64,000 bases of DNA, taken from the NCBI RefSeq assembly GCF_900090305.1, contig NZ_LT607751.1, positions 1,488,001 to 1,552,000 of the forward strand, read 5' to 3'. The number at the start of each line of letters is the position of its first letter. Within the stretch, counting starts at the first letter, position 1. Positions 40,141 to 48,719 of this stretch are shown piece after piece. The position numbers and the translations under genes were made by a program. The DNA is from Micromonospora siamensis. GTDB lineage: Bacteria; Actinomycetota; Actinomycetes; Mycobacteriales; Micromonosporaceae. The notes beneath the pieces were generated by a model. That model was not told where the DNA came from and ran no database searches. It saw only the letters and a program-made list of their open reading frames with translations.

Positions 40141-41400
40141 GTGACGAGTGCGTTGACGCTGCCCACGGGCGGCCAGCTGGCGTCGTCCTGGCCGGATGCG
40201 CCAGCCGGTTCCCAGCCCCTGCCCTTCGAGCTGGACCACCTGCTCGCCCTCCGGGTACCGGGGTTGATCGCCACCCGGCGTCACATCCACTCGCATCCCG
40301 AACTCTCCGGCGAGGAGTACGAGACCGCCTCGCTGATCGCCCGGGAACTCTCCCTGGCCGGGCTCACCCCCCGGATGCTGCCCAAGGGCAACGGGGTCAT
40401 CTGCGACATCGACGGCCGCCCGGACGGGCCGGTCATCGCGCTCCGCGCCGACATCGACGCTCTGCCGCTGACCGACTCCAAGGACGTCCCGTACCGCTCC
40501 ACCGTGGACGGCGTCTGCCACGCCTGCGGCCACGACGTGCACACCGCGGTGATGCTGGGCGTCGGCATGCTGCTGGCCCAGCTCGCCGACGCCGGGCAGC
40601 TCGACGGCCGGGTCCGGCTGATCTTCCAGCCCGCCGAGGAGATCCTGCCCTGCGGCTCGCTGGAGGTGATCGAGGCCGGCGGGCTCGACGACGTGGTGCA
40701 GATCTTCGCCCTGCACTGCGACCCCAACCAGCCGGTCGGCAAGGTCGGCCTGCGGGTCGGGCCGATCACCGCCGCCGCCGACAACGTGACCGTACGGCTG
40801 ACTGGCCCCGGAGGCCACACCGCCCGTCCGCACCTGACCGTCGACCTGGTCGACGCGCTCGGCCGGCTGATCACCGAGGTGCCGGCGCTGGTGAGCCGTC
40901 GGGTGCCGGCCAACAGCGGCCTGCTGCTGGTGTTCGGCCACGCCTCGGCCGGCACCCGCTACAACGTCATCCCCTCCGAGGCCTGCGCCTCCGGCACCCT
41001 GCGGGTGATGGACCGGGACACCTGGGAGCAGGCGCCGAAGATCGTGGCGCAGGTGGTCCGGGACGTGATCGCCCCGACCGGCGCGACCGTCGACCTGGAA
41101 TACCTGCGCGGCCGGCCGCCGGTCTGCAACGACGCCCGCGCCATCCAGGTGCTCACCGCGGCGACCGCCGCCGCGCTCGGCCCGGAGGGCATCGCCGAGA
41201 CCCCGCAGAGCATGGGCGGCGAGGACTTCTCCTGGTATCTGGAGCACGTCCCGGGGGCCCTGGCCCGGCTCGGCGTCGGCCGCTCCGGGCCCAACGTCGA
41301 CCTGCACCGCGCCTCGTTCGACGTGGACGAGCGGGCGATCCCGGCCGGCGTACGCGTCATGGTGCAGACCGCGCTGCGGGCGCTGGCCGCGGCACGCTGA
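40141..41400 (+). CDS. M20 family amidohydrolase/peptidase
   Basis: The protein has about 419 residues. Metal-binding and catalytic motifs in order: RRHIHSHPELSGEEYETA, ALRADIDALPLTD, HACGHDVHTAVMLG, FQPAEEILPCGSLEVIEAGGLDD, and GGEDFSWYLEHVPG with a later LHRASFDVDE. These define the hippurate hydrolase/N-acyl amino acid hydrolase group. GTG 40141 was chosen because the in-frame sequence before it has low-GC wobble bases and a promoter. The substrate is unknown; deacylation of N-acyl amino acids is likely. No signal peptide. Confidence 0.87.
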   Translation: MTSALTLPTGGQLASSWPDAPAGSQPLPFELDHLLALRVPGLIATRRHIHSHPELSGEEYETASLIARELSLAGLTPRMLPKGNGVICDIDGRPDGPVIALRADIDALPLTDSKDVPYRSTVDGVCHACGHDVHTAVMLGVGMLLAQLADAGQLDGRVRLIFQPAEEILPCGSLEVIEAGGLDDVVQIFALHCDPNQPVGKVGLRVGPITAAADNVTVRLTGPGGHTARPHLTVDLVDALGRLITEVPALVSRRVPANSGLLLVFGHASAGTRYNVIPSEACASGTLRVMDRDTWEQAPKIVAQVVRDVIAPTGATVDLEYLRGRPPVCNDARAIQVLTAATAAALGPEGIAETPQSMGGEDFSWYLEHVPGALARLGVGRSGPNVDLHRASFDVDERAIPAGVRVMVQTALRALAAAR

Positions 41401-41491
41401 CCGGCGCCCGGGCCCGGACGCGGCGCGGCGGCGGGCCGATTGGGGCAGACTGCGTCGAGGACGACACGATTCTCCTGATCGAGGAGTCATC

Positions 41492-42121
41492 ATGCAGCTG
41501 ACCAAGTACGCCCACTCCTGCCTGCGGGTCGAGCACGACGGGGGAGTGCTGGTCATCGACCCGGGCACGTTCAGCGACCCGGTGTCGCTCGACGGGGCGG
41601 ACGCCGTGCTGATCACCCACAAGCACCCGGACCACCTCGACGTCGAGGCGGTACGCCGCCAGCTCGACCGCCGGCCGTTCGTCATCCACGGCCCGGCGTC
41701 GCTGGCCGAGGTGCTGGGCGACGCCGCGTCCGCGCTCACCCCGGTCGAGCCGGGCGAGTCGTTCACCGCGGCGGGCGTGCCGGTCCGGGCGTACGGCGGC
41801 CGGCACGCGGTCATCCACCCGGACATCCCGGTGATCGACAACCTGGGCTACCTGCTCGACGACGTGGTCTACCACCCGGGCGACTCCCTGGTGGCCCCCG
41901 AGGACGTACGGGTGGACACGCTCTTCGCGCCGATCCACGCCCCCTGGTCGAAGTTCTCCGAGGTGGTCGACTTCATCCGGGCGGTCGCCCCACGCCGGGT
42001 CTACGCGCTGCACGACGGGCTGCTCAACGACCGCGGTTACGCCGTACTGGACCAGCAGTACGCCGCGTTGGCCCACAGCGACTACCAGCGGCTCGCCCCG
42101 GGCACCTCGCTGGACGCCTGA
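41492..42121 (+). CDS. MBL-fold metallo-hydrolase
   Basis: The protein has 209 residues. It begins MQLTKYAHSCLRVEHDGG, with the metal motif LITHKHPDHLD (HxHxDH) and later His residues in GGRHAVIH, VYHPGDSL and ALHDGLLND. It belongs to the UlaG/YtkL-like group of the metallo-beta-lactamase superfamily. GAGGAG lies 5-7 bases before ATG 41492. The stop is 4 bases before the out-of-frame ATG of the next gene. The substrate is not predictable. Confidence 0.88.
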   Translation: MQLTKYAHSCLRVEHDGGVLVIDPGTFSDPVSLDGADAVLITHKHPDHLDVEAVRRQLDRRPFVIHGPASLAEVLGDAASALTPVEPGESFTAAGVPVRAYGGRHAVIHPDIPVIDNLGYLLDDVVYHPGDSLVAPEDVRVDTLFAPIHAPWSKFSEVVDFIRAVAPRRVYALHDGLLNDRGYAVLDQQYAALAHSDYQRLAPGTSLDA

Positions 42122-42125
42122 GGAG

Positions 42126-43167
42126 ATGCCCGGCCCCCCCCCGCGAGCTGGTCGAACGCCTCTACGGCCAGCCGCCCGACCGGTTCGTCGCCGCCCGGGA
42201 CGAGGCGGTGGCGCAGGCGCGCCGGGCCGGTGACCGGGCCGCCGCCCGGCAGATCGCCGGGCTGCGCCGGCCGACCGTGGCGGCCTGGCTGGTCAACCTG
42301 CTGGCGCTGCGCCGGCCGGAGCTGGTGGCCGAGCTGGTGGAACTCTCCGGCGCACTACGTTCGGCGCAACGGGAGCTGCGCGGGCCACGGCTGCGGGAGC
42401 TCTCCGGCCAGCGTCGGGCGGTGGTCGCCGCCCTCGTCGCCGAGGTGCGCAAGCTGGCCGCCGCCGAGGGCGCCCCGGCCGGGAAGCTGCCGCTGGCGGA
42501 GGTGGAGGCGACGCTGAACGCGGCGCTGTCGGACGCCGACGTCGCCGAGCAGGTCCGCTCCGGGCAGCTGCTCCGGGCGGCCAGCTACGCCGGCTTCGGC
42601 GAGGTGCCCCGCCCGCAGCTGCGGCTGGTCACCGGCGGCGAGCAGGAGGAGCCGGCCGTCGACGAGGGCGCCCGGGCCGGGCAGGGCGCTGCGGACCGGG
42701 GCACCGGCGCCGGCCCGGGTGGCGGCCCGCGGGCGGACCGGGAGGCGGCCGGTCGTGGCACCCGGGCCGAGCGGGAGGCGGCGGCGCGGGCCGAGCGGGA
42801 GGCGGCGCGGGCCGAACGGGCCGCTCAGGCGGAACGCGCCGAACGGGCCCGGCAGCGCCGGGCGCTGGAACGCGAGTTGGCGAAGGCGCGTACCGCCCTG
42901 GAGCGGGCGGGCGACGACCTGACCGACGCGACCACCGCCGAACGGGAGAGCGCCGAGGCGCTGGCCGACATCGAGGCGGAGCTGGTCGAGCTGGAGCGCC
43001 GGCGGGCCGCCGCCGAGCAGGAGCTGAGCCGGGCGAAGCTGGCCCGCCGGGGCGCCGAACGCGGGGTAGCCGCAGCCCGCCGGCGCGCCGGTGAGGTGGA
43101 GGGCGCCCTGGAGGAGCTGGCGGCCGAAGAGGGGGCTGACGGCGACCGCGCCGACCGGGCAGACTGA
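42126..43167 (+). CDS. Hypothetical coiled-coil protein, start disrupted at a C9 tract
   Basis: The clear coding frame carries RELVERLYGQPPDRFVAARDEAVAQARRAGDR from about 42142, but no start codon lies in that frame before GTG 42208. An ATG at 42126, right after the MBL gene and a GAGGAG ribosome site, is out of frame by one base because the run of C at 42134-42142 has nine bases; eight would join it in frame. The protein (about 345 residues) has LRRPTVAAWLVNLLALRRP, then a long Arg/Glu/Ala coiled coil (about 200-310). Function unknown. If nine C is real, translation must start at GTG 42208 or by slippage. Confidence 0.65.
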
Positions 43168-43201
43168 TCGCGATGGATGCATTCCGTGGGCGGGTGGCCG
43201 G

Positions 43202-43954
43202 ATGACGCCGGAGCAGATCGCCGCCGCCAGCAAGCCGACCGTGCTGGAGCTCGGCGACGTGTTCAGCCGCTGCCCCGGCACGCTGCGCCGGGCCCGGCTG
43301 CTCGGCATCTCCGGGTGGGCCTTCTACGTCACCGGCCGGGCGGGAGCGCTCGGCGACGTCCGGGCCGAGACGGTGGCCGCCGCGCTCGGCTTCATCGCGC
43401 CGGACGCGGTGGCCGACGGCTGGGACGCCGCGGCGCGTACGGTGCGGCCGGTCGAGGTGGCGGCGGCGAACCTGGCGGAGTGCTGCCGCTGGGGTGGGCA
43501 GCAGCTCGGTCCGCTGCCCGGTACGGCCCGGCTGGCCGAGCTGCTGCACCGGATCGTCGGAGCCGCCGACGCGACCGGGATGCCGCTGTTCGCCGCGTGG
43601 CGGGCCATGCCGCTGCCCGAGGACGGGCCGGGGGCCAGGGCGGCCGTGGGGCTGCTGCTGCTGCGCGAGCACTTCGCCGGGGCGTACCTGCTGGCGGTGC
43701 GGGCCGGCGGAATGAGCCCGGTGGAGGCGGTGCTGGCCGGACCGGAGGGTGCGGCCGGGGCCGCGGCCTGCGGCTGGCCGCCGCCGTACCCGCCGGTGGG
43801 GCCGCTGGTCCGGCGCCGGCTCTGGGCGGAGGCGGTGACCGACCGGCTGGCCTCGGCCGCGTTCCGGTCGCTGGGCCCGGGCGAGGGCGTCGAGCTGCTG
43901 GAGCTGCTGACCACCGTCCGGGGACAGCTGCGCCGGCCGGGTTCGGCCGGCTGA
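43202..43954 (+). CDS. SCO6745/SalK-like helical protein
   Basis: The protein has 250 residues. The arrangement DVFSRCPGTLRRARLLGISGWAFYVTGRAGALGDVRAETVAAALGFIAPDAVADGWDA is very like the SCO6745 family (GxxGxxxYFxxRAAPLG pattern), whose role is unknown. ATG 43202 was chosen, overlapping nothing and following GCCGG; upstream frame codes for the 3' end of the coiled-coil gene. No membrane segment. The remainder contains Ala/Leu-rich helices. Confidence 0.6.
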   Translation: MTPEQIAAASKPTVLELGDVFSRCPGTLRRARLLGISGWAFYVTGRAGALGDVRAETVAAALGFIAPDAVADGWDAAARTVRPVEVAAANLAECCRWGGQQLGPLPGTARLAELLHRIVGAADATGMPLFAAWRAMPLPEDGPGARAAVGLLLLREHFAGAYLLAVRAGGMSPVEAVLAGPEGAAGAAACGWPPPYPPVGPLVRRRLWAEAVTDRLASAAFRSLGPGEGVELLELLTTVRGQLRRPGSAG

Positions 43955-44013
43955 CCGGGCCGGGGCCGGAAAATCGGCGGCGCGGGACGCGTGCGGCTGC
44001 CAGGATCACGGCC

Positions 44014-44964
44014 GTGACGCTCCCCGCCGGCTGGACCGCCCGCCGCCCCACCCTCGACGACGTACCGGCGATCCTGGCGGTGGTGCACGCCGCCGACACG
44101 TACGCCATCGGGTTTCCCGACTTCTCCGCCGAGGACGTGGTGGAGTGCCTGACCGCGCCGCACACCGACCCGGCGGCGGACTGCTGGCTCGGCCTGGACG
44201 CCGACGGCGCGGTGGTCGCCTGGGCGACCATGGACAACCCGACCGGGGTGGGGCGGGAGTTCGTCGAGGTCTACGTGGACCCGGAACGCGGCCACCAGCT
44301 GCGTGGGCCGCTGCTGCACCGGCAGCTGGCCCGGGTCGCCGAGCGGGCCACCGGACGCGGCCTGCCGGCGCTCACCGTCCGGTGCGCCGCCTACCCGCCG
44401 GAGCAGCGGTGGCGGGAGATCCTGCGGGACGCGGGCTTCGGCTTCGCCAAGCGGTACGTGCGGATGAGCCGGCCGCTGCCCGCCGACCCGCCGGTCACCC
44501 CGTCCGGCGTCCTGGTCCGGTCGGTCCGCCCGGACGACCAGGACGACCTGCGCGCCTTCCACCGGATCTACGAGACGGCCTTCGCCGACACCCTCGACCA
44601 CGACCCCCGGGACTTCGCCACCTGGCGGGAGCGGATCGGCCCGGACCCTGCCTGGGACGAGTGGTTCGTGGCCGAGGTGGACGGGGCGCCGGCGGGCGTC
44701 CTGCGCTCCTCCGGCCAGGGCGCCGACCGCGACGAGGGATGGGTCAAGAACCTGGCCGTGCTGCCCGGGCAGCGCCGCCGGGGCGTGGGCGCCGCGCTGC
44801 TCGGGCACGCCTTCGCCGCGTACGCGGCCAAGGGGCGGGCCACCGCCGGCCTCGGGGTGGACCTGGCCAACCCGACCGCCCCGCTGTCGCTCTACCGCTC
44901 GGTGGGGCTGCGGGAGACCCTGACCGTCGACATGTACGAGCTGGTCGTGCCGGCCGGTGTGTGA
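44014..44964 (+). CDS. Tandem GNAT N-acetyltransferase
   Basis: The protein has 316 residues with two GNAT domains. The first (1-155) has VEVYVDPERGHQLRGPLLHRQL; the second (about 160-316) begins VLVRSVRPDDQDDLRAF and has the acetyl-CoA loop VKNLAVLPGQRRRGVGAALLGHAFAAYAAKG. GTG 44014 was chosen: VTLPAGWTARRPTLDDVPAIL is a standard GNAT start. Such mycothiol-synthase-like double domains acylate small amines; the substrate is unknown. No residues specific to MshD could be verified. Confidence 0.87.
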   Translation: MTLPAGWTARRPTLDDVPAILAVVHAADTYAIGFPDFSAEDVVECLTAPHTDPAADCWLGLDADGAVVAWATMDNPTGVGREFVEVYVDPERGHQLRGPLLHRQLARVAERATGRGLPALTVRCAAYPPEQRWREILRDAGFGFAKRYVRMSRPLPADPPVTPSGVLVRSVRPDDQDDLRAFHRIYETAFADTLDHDPRDFATWRERIGPDPAWDEWFVAEVDGAPAGVLRSSGQGADRDEGWVKNLAVLPGQRRRGVGAALLGHAFAAYAAKGRATAGLGVDLANPTAPLSLYRSVGLRETLTVDMYELVVPAGV

Positions 44965-45036
44965 TGCGCGACGCCACCGGGGGTCGGCGGCCGGCCGGTC
45001 GGGGCGGCGGAGCAGACTGGACGGGTGGGATACGCG

Positions 45037-45492
45037 CTACGCCGTCGCGGTGCCGGTGGGGCGGGACCGCAGCTCGGTGACGTAGTCGTCCGGGGCGCCC
45101 GCCTTCTGCGCGGCGTTCGCGATCTCCGACAGGTACCACGCGGTGGGCAGCCCACCCTCGTACCCCTCGAAGACGTACACCCAGGCCGTCACGTCCCCGT
45201 CGAGCGTCGAGACGCGTACGGTGATCTTGCGGTACGTCCCGGCGGTCACGCCCTCGATCTCGTCGAGCTGCGCGGCGTCGTACGGGTGGATGTCGTAGAG
45301 CGCCACGAAGACCCGGTCGCCCGGGGACTCGACGACGGTGCTGACCGAGCCCTCCCAGCCGATGACGTCCTCGCCCGCGAAGGTGAGCCGCCAGCCCTCC
45401 AGCCAGCCGGTGCCCACCATCGGCGAGTGCGGGCAGTAGGCGCGCATCCGAGCGGGATCGAGGTTTGAGCCGTAGGCGGCGTAATGACGCAC
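45037..45492 (-). CDS. Gamma-glutamylcyclotransferase/AIG2-like protein
   Basis: The protein has 151 residues. It begins MRHYAAYGSNLDPARMRAYCP, the substrate-binding YGSN loop of the GGCT fold, with a central YDIHPYDAAQLDEIEG containing the catalytic-type Glu and WVYVFEGYEGGLP. Probably cleaves gamma-glutamyl amines or a related small peptide. GTG 45492 lies 7 bases after TATCGT, a leaderless arrangement. It is divergent from the quinone dehydrogenase gene. Confidence 0.88.
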   Translation of the reverse strand: MRHYAAYGSNLDPARMRAYCPHSPMVGTGWLEGWRLTFAGEDVIGWEGSVSTVVESPGDRVFVALYDIHPYDAAQLDEIEGVTAGTYRKITVRVSTLDGDVTAWVYVFEGYEGGLPTAWYLSEIANAAQKAGAPDDYVTELRSRPTGTATA

Positions 45493-45499
45493 GGCGATG

Positions 45500-45505
45500 A
45501 CGATA
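45500..45505 (-). promoter_or_regulatory. -10 element of leaderless GGCT-like message
   Basis: TATCGT on the minus strand, 7 bases before GTG 45492. Confidence 0.45.
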
Positions 45506-45598
45506 GCCCGGCGGACGGGTGGGGGAGAATACGACGGTGCGTGTCGGACACGTTCGGGAGAAGAAAGTCACTGTGAGCACTGACGAGGGGCGATCGTT

Positions 45599-47002
45599 GT
45601 GAGCCAGATCGTGATCATCGGCGGAGGGCCGGCCGGGTACGAGGCGGCCCTGGTCGCCGCCCAGCTGGACGCTGATGTCACCGTCGTGGAGGCCGAGGGG
45701 GCCGGTGGGGCCTGCGTGCTCTCCGACTGTGTGCCGTCCAAGACCTTCATCGCCAGCTCGCAGGTGGTCACCGGCTACCGGGACACCGAGGAGTTCGGCG
45801 TGCACTCCGACGGGCTGGAGGCGGTCACCGTCGACGCCCGGGCCGTGCACGAGCGGGTCAAACGGCTGGCGCTGGCCCAGTCCGCCGACATCCACGACAA
45901 GCTGGTCAAGGCCGGGGTCAGCTTCGTGGCCGGCAACGCCCGGCTCGGCGAGGACACCCTCGGTCACACCCACCGGGTGCTGGTCACCCCGGCCGGCGGC
46001 GGCGAGGAATACTCCATCGCCGCGTCGACCGTGCTGATCGCCACCGGGGCCACCCCGCGCCAGCTCCCGACCGCCGTGCCGGACGGCGAGCGCATCCTCA
46101 CCTGGCGCCAGGTGTACGACCTGCCCGAGCTCCCCGAGCACCTGATCGTGGTCGGCTCCGGGGTGACCGGCGCCGAGTTCGCCAGCGCCTACCTGGCGAT
46201 GGGGGTCCAGGTCACCCTGGTCTCCAGCCGCGACCGGGTGATGCCGCACGAGGACGCCGACGCCGCCATGGCGATCGAGCGGGTCTTCCGCAACCGGGGC
46301 ATGAGCATCCTCAACAACTCGCGCGCCGACGCGGTCCGCCGGGTCGGCGACGGTGTCGAGGTCGAGCTCTCCGACGGCCGGGTCGTCGCCGGCTCGCACG
46401 CGCTGATCGCGGTCGGCTCCATCCCGAACACCGCCGGCCTGGGCCTCGCCGAATACGGCGTCGAGCTGGCCCGGGGCGGCTACGTCCAGGTCGACCGGGT
46501 GTCGCGTACCAACGTTCCGGGCGTCTACGCGGCCGGCGACTGCACCGGCGTGCTGCCGCTGGCCAGCGTCGCCGCCATGCAGGGCCGGATCGCCATGTGG
46601 CACGCGCTGGGCGAGGCGGTCCGGCCGCTGCGGCTGCGTACCGTCGCGGCGAACGTCTTCACCGACCCGGAGCTGGCCACCGTGGGCGTCTCGCACGACG
46701 AGGTGGCCGCCGGCAAGGTGCCCGCCCGGCAGGTGATGCTGCCGCTGTCCGGCAACGCCCGGGCGAAGATGGACGACCTGGCCGACGGCTTCGTCAAGCT
46801 CTTCTGCCGGCCGGCCAGCGGCCAGGTCATCGGCGGCGTGGTGGTGGCCCCCAAGGCCAGCGAGCTGATCCTGCCGATCACCATGGCGGTGGAGAACAAC
46901 CTCACCGTCAACGAGCTGGCCCAGACGATCACCATCTACCCGTCGCTGTCCGGGTCGATCACCGAGGCCGCCCGCCAGCTCATGCTGCACGAGCTGGAGT
47001 AG
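45599..47002 (+). CDS. NAD(P)H-quinone dehydrogenase of the LpdA type
   Basis: The protein has 467 residues and a flavoprotein disulfide reductase fold. FAD loop VIIGGGPAGYEAALVAAQLD, then GGACVLSDCVPSKTFIASS, in which a Cys pair is spaced as in Rv3303c-type proteins (CVLxDCVPSK) rather than CxxxxC lipoamide dehydrogenases. NAD(P) loop VVGSGVTGAEFASAYLAMG and the second FAD motif GVYAAGDCTG. Rv3303c reduces quinones and is not a lipoamide dehydrogenase. GTG start 45599. A hairpin follows between this and the NmrA gene. Confidence 0.9.
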   Translation: MSQIVIIGGGPAGYEAALVAAQLDADVTVVEAEGAGGACVLSDCVPSKTFIASSQVVTGYRDTEEFGVHSDGLEAVTVDARAVHERVKRLALAQSADIHDKLVKAGVSFVAGNARLGEDTLGHTHRVLVTPAGGGEEYSIAASTVLIATGATPRQLPTAVPDGERILTWRQVYDLPELPEHLIVVGSGVTGAEFASAYLAMGVQVTLVSSRDRVMPHEDADAAMAIERVFRNRGMSILNNSRADAVRRVGDGVEVELSDGRVVAGSHALIAVGSIPNTAGLGLAEYGVELARGGYVQVDRVSRTNVPGVYAAGDCTGVLPLASVAAMQGRIAMWHALGEAVRPLRLRTVAANVFTDPELATVGVSHDEVAAGKVPARQVMLPLSGNARAKMDDLADGFVKLFCRPASGQVIGGVVVAPKASELILPITMAVENNLTVNELAQTITIYPSLSGSITEAARQLMLHELE

Positions 47003-47008
47003 CGCGCG

Positions 47009-47042
47009 CCGCTGACCGTCGGGCCCGCCCGGCGGTCAGCGG
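47009..47042. terminator. Terminator between convergent quinone dehydrogenase and NmrA-like genes
   Basis: CCGCTGACCG (47009-47018) pairs perfectly with CGGTCAGCGG (47033-47042). It overlaps the 3' end of the NmrA-like gene. Confidence 0.7.
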
Positions 47043-47869
47043 AAGGCGTCGGCGTGGTCGGCGACCCATTCGGCGTACGGGCGGGCGGGGTGCCCCGTGA
47101 CCCGCTCGACGGTGTCGGTGACCGCCTCCGGCCGGTCGACGAAGGCGGCCCATCCGGCCAGCGCGGCGTCGGCGAAGGCGGGATCGCCGAACGCCGCCGT
47201 CAACCCCCGTCGCGCCTCGTCGAGCGGCTGCTCCGCCCAACGCAGCTCCCGGCCGATCACCCGGCCGATGGTGTGCACCTGTTCCTCCTGGGTGAGGGTG
47301 CCCGGCCCGCTGATCAGCAGCCGGTCGCCGAGGTGGCGGTCCGTGGTCAACGCCGCGACGGCCACCTCGGCGAGGTCCCGCTCGTGCACCAGCGACCGGG
47401 CCGCGGCAGGGTACGGCCAGCGCACCTCGTCGCCGGCCCGGACCTGTCGGGCCCACATCAGGGTGTTCGCGGCGAAGCCCACCGGCCGCAGGAACGTCCA
47501 GGGCGCCCCGGACGCCTCGACGGCCCGCTCCACGATCCCCCAGAAGGTGTCCGGCTGGTCGGCGCCCGGCGCGGACAGGTAGACGGCCCGGGCGCCCCGC
47601 TCGGCGATCAGCCGGGCGACCTCCGGCGCGTGCGTGCGGGCCACGGCCGGATCGGTGAACGGCCAGATCAGGAAGACCGCGTCCACCCCGGCCAGGTGCG
47701 GTGCCAGCGAGGCCGGGTCGGCCAGGTCGGCGGCGACCACCTCCACCCCGGCCGGCAGCTCGGCGGCCTCCGGTTTGCGGGTCACCGCGCGTACCCGCTC
47801 GCCCCGCGTCGCCAGCAGCGACACCACCTCGCGGCCCACCGTGCCGGTCGCCCCCGTCACCAGGATCAT
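47036..47869 (-). CDS. NmrA-like NAD(P)-binding protein
   Basis: The protein has 277 residues. The N-terminal dinucleotide-binding motif ILVTGATGTVGREVVSLLATRG (G-x-x-G-x-x-G), an atypical SDR of the NmrA/HSCARG group, with VYLSAPGADQP and a substrate-loop FLRPVGFAAN. It lacks the YxxxK active site of classical reductases and may act as a redox sensor or reductase. It is convergent with the quinone dehydrogenase gene. ATG 47869 is preceded by GGAGGC on the minus strand. Confidence 0.85.
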   Translation of the reverse strand: MILVTGATGTVGREVVSLLATRGERVRAVTRKPEAAELPAGVEVVAADLADPASLAPHLAGVDAVFLIWPFTDPAVARTHAPEVARLIAERGARAVYLSAPGADQPDTFWGIVERAVEASGAPWTFLRPVGFAANTLMWARQVRAGDEVRWPYPAAARSLVHERDLAEVAVAALTTDRHLGDRLLISGPGTLTQEEQVHTIGRVIGRELRWAEQPLDEARRGLTAAFGDPAFADAALAGWAAFVDRPEAVTDTVERVTGHPARPYAEWVADHADAFR

Positions 47870-47958
47870 CTGCGCCTCCAGCGTCGCACGGGGCGCGTCC
47901 GGCCCCGTCCCGACACCGACGCTAGGAGCTGAAGCGCGGTTGAGGTCAACCGTCGCGG

Positions 47959-48294
47959 TCAGGCGACATTGAGCTGGATGTTGCCGATCCGGGCAACCAC
48001 CTCGACGTGCCCGCCGAGACCGGTCACGTACGCGCGGAGAGTCTCCAGGGTGGTGGTCTCCCCGTTCTCGATCTGGCTGATCCGCGCTTGCGAGAGGCCG
48101 GCCGCCTCCGCGAGCTGGGTCTGGGTCATGCCGAGCTGCTTACGGATCTCCGCCAACTGAGCGCCGCTGACAGCAGCGAGCATCTGTTCGCGCATCCGCC
48201 CGCGCCGGGCCACCCGGCCGGGTTCCTCCCAGGTCGGGTCCAACTCCCGGGCCTTCGCCTTGACGTCCCGCCAGTCCGATCCACCGGTCATCAT
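47959..48294 (-). CDS. HigA-like antitoxin, XRE family
   Basis: The protein has 111 residues. Helix-turn-helix IRKQLGMTQTQLAEAAGLSQARISQIENGETTTLETLRAYVTGLGGHVEVVARIG, the XRE DNA-binding domain typical of HigA. It starts ATGA-overlapping the toxin stop (48291-48294) and is therefore coupled to the toxin gene upstream. The N-terminal third (DWRDVKAKARELDPTWEE) probably contacts the toxin. It likely represses the operon through the palindrome at 48665-48681. Confidence 0.9.
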   Translation of the reverse strand: MMTGGSDWRDVKAKARELDPTWEEPGRVARRGRMREQMLAAVSGAQLAEIRKQLGMTQTQLAEAAGLSQARISQIENGETTTLETLRAYVTGLGGHVEVVARIGNIQLNVA

Positions 48295-48656
48295 TGAGCT
48301 TCCTTCAGGCTGGCCAGGTGCTCCTGGAACCGTTCATCCGCCAAGGGTATGGCCGTCCGGTACCAACTCTGCCACTGGCCGGACTTGTCTCCGGCGATGA
48401 GGAAGACCGCCTCCCGGAGCGGATCGAATGCGAAGATCATGCGTACCTCCGTCCAGCCGGTCGACCCGGGGCGCAGCTCCTTCATGTGGTGGAACAGGCT
48501 CCCCTTGAGGCGGTCGACCAAGGGCCGGCCCAGGGCCGGGCCGTGCTCGGAGAGCAGATCGATCGCTTCGCTGACCAGATCCGCAGTGACCGGGTCGGTC
48601 CTGCACAGACCAAGGAACCATGATTCGACCTCGGGATGAAGCCTGATGTCCCACAC
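48291..48656 (-). CDS. HigB-like RelE/ParE-family toxin
   Basis: The protein has 121 residues. It begins MWDIRLHPEVESWFLGL, then LVDRLKGSLFHHMKELRPGSTGWTEVRMIFAFDP with REAVFLIAGDKSGQW, the Gp49/HigB-type RelE fold; Arg and Lys residues in the central strands are consistent with mRNA cleavage on the ribosome. Toxin-first order is typical of HigBA. GTG 48656 lies 6 bases after TATATT, so the message is predicted leaderless. Function is inferred from fold and gene order. Confidence 0.9.
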   Translation of the reverse strand: MWDIRLHPEVESWFLGLCRTDPVTADLVSEAIDLLSEHGPALGRPLVDRLKGSLFHHMKELRPGSTGWTEVRMIFAFDPLREAVFLIAGDKSGQWQSWYRTAIPLADERFQEHLASLKEAQ

Positions 48657-48662
48657 CCAGCA

Positions 48663-48681
48663 AATATAAAAAGGCCTTATA
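48663..48681 (-). promoter_or_regulatory. HigBA-like promoter and operator
   Basis: TATATT (complement 48663-48668) is 6 bases from the toxin GTG. Overlapping it is TATAAAAAGGCCTTATA (48665-48681), with TATAA/TTATA ends, a candidate HigA operator in an unusually AT-rich spot. Confidence 0.55.
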
Positions 48682-48719
48682 GGCGCGGGCGGTCCGACAC
48701 GCTCGGACGTACGGCCAAG

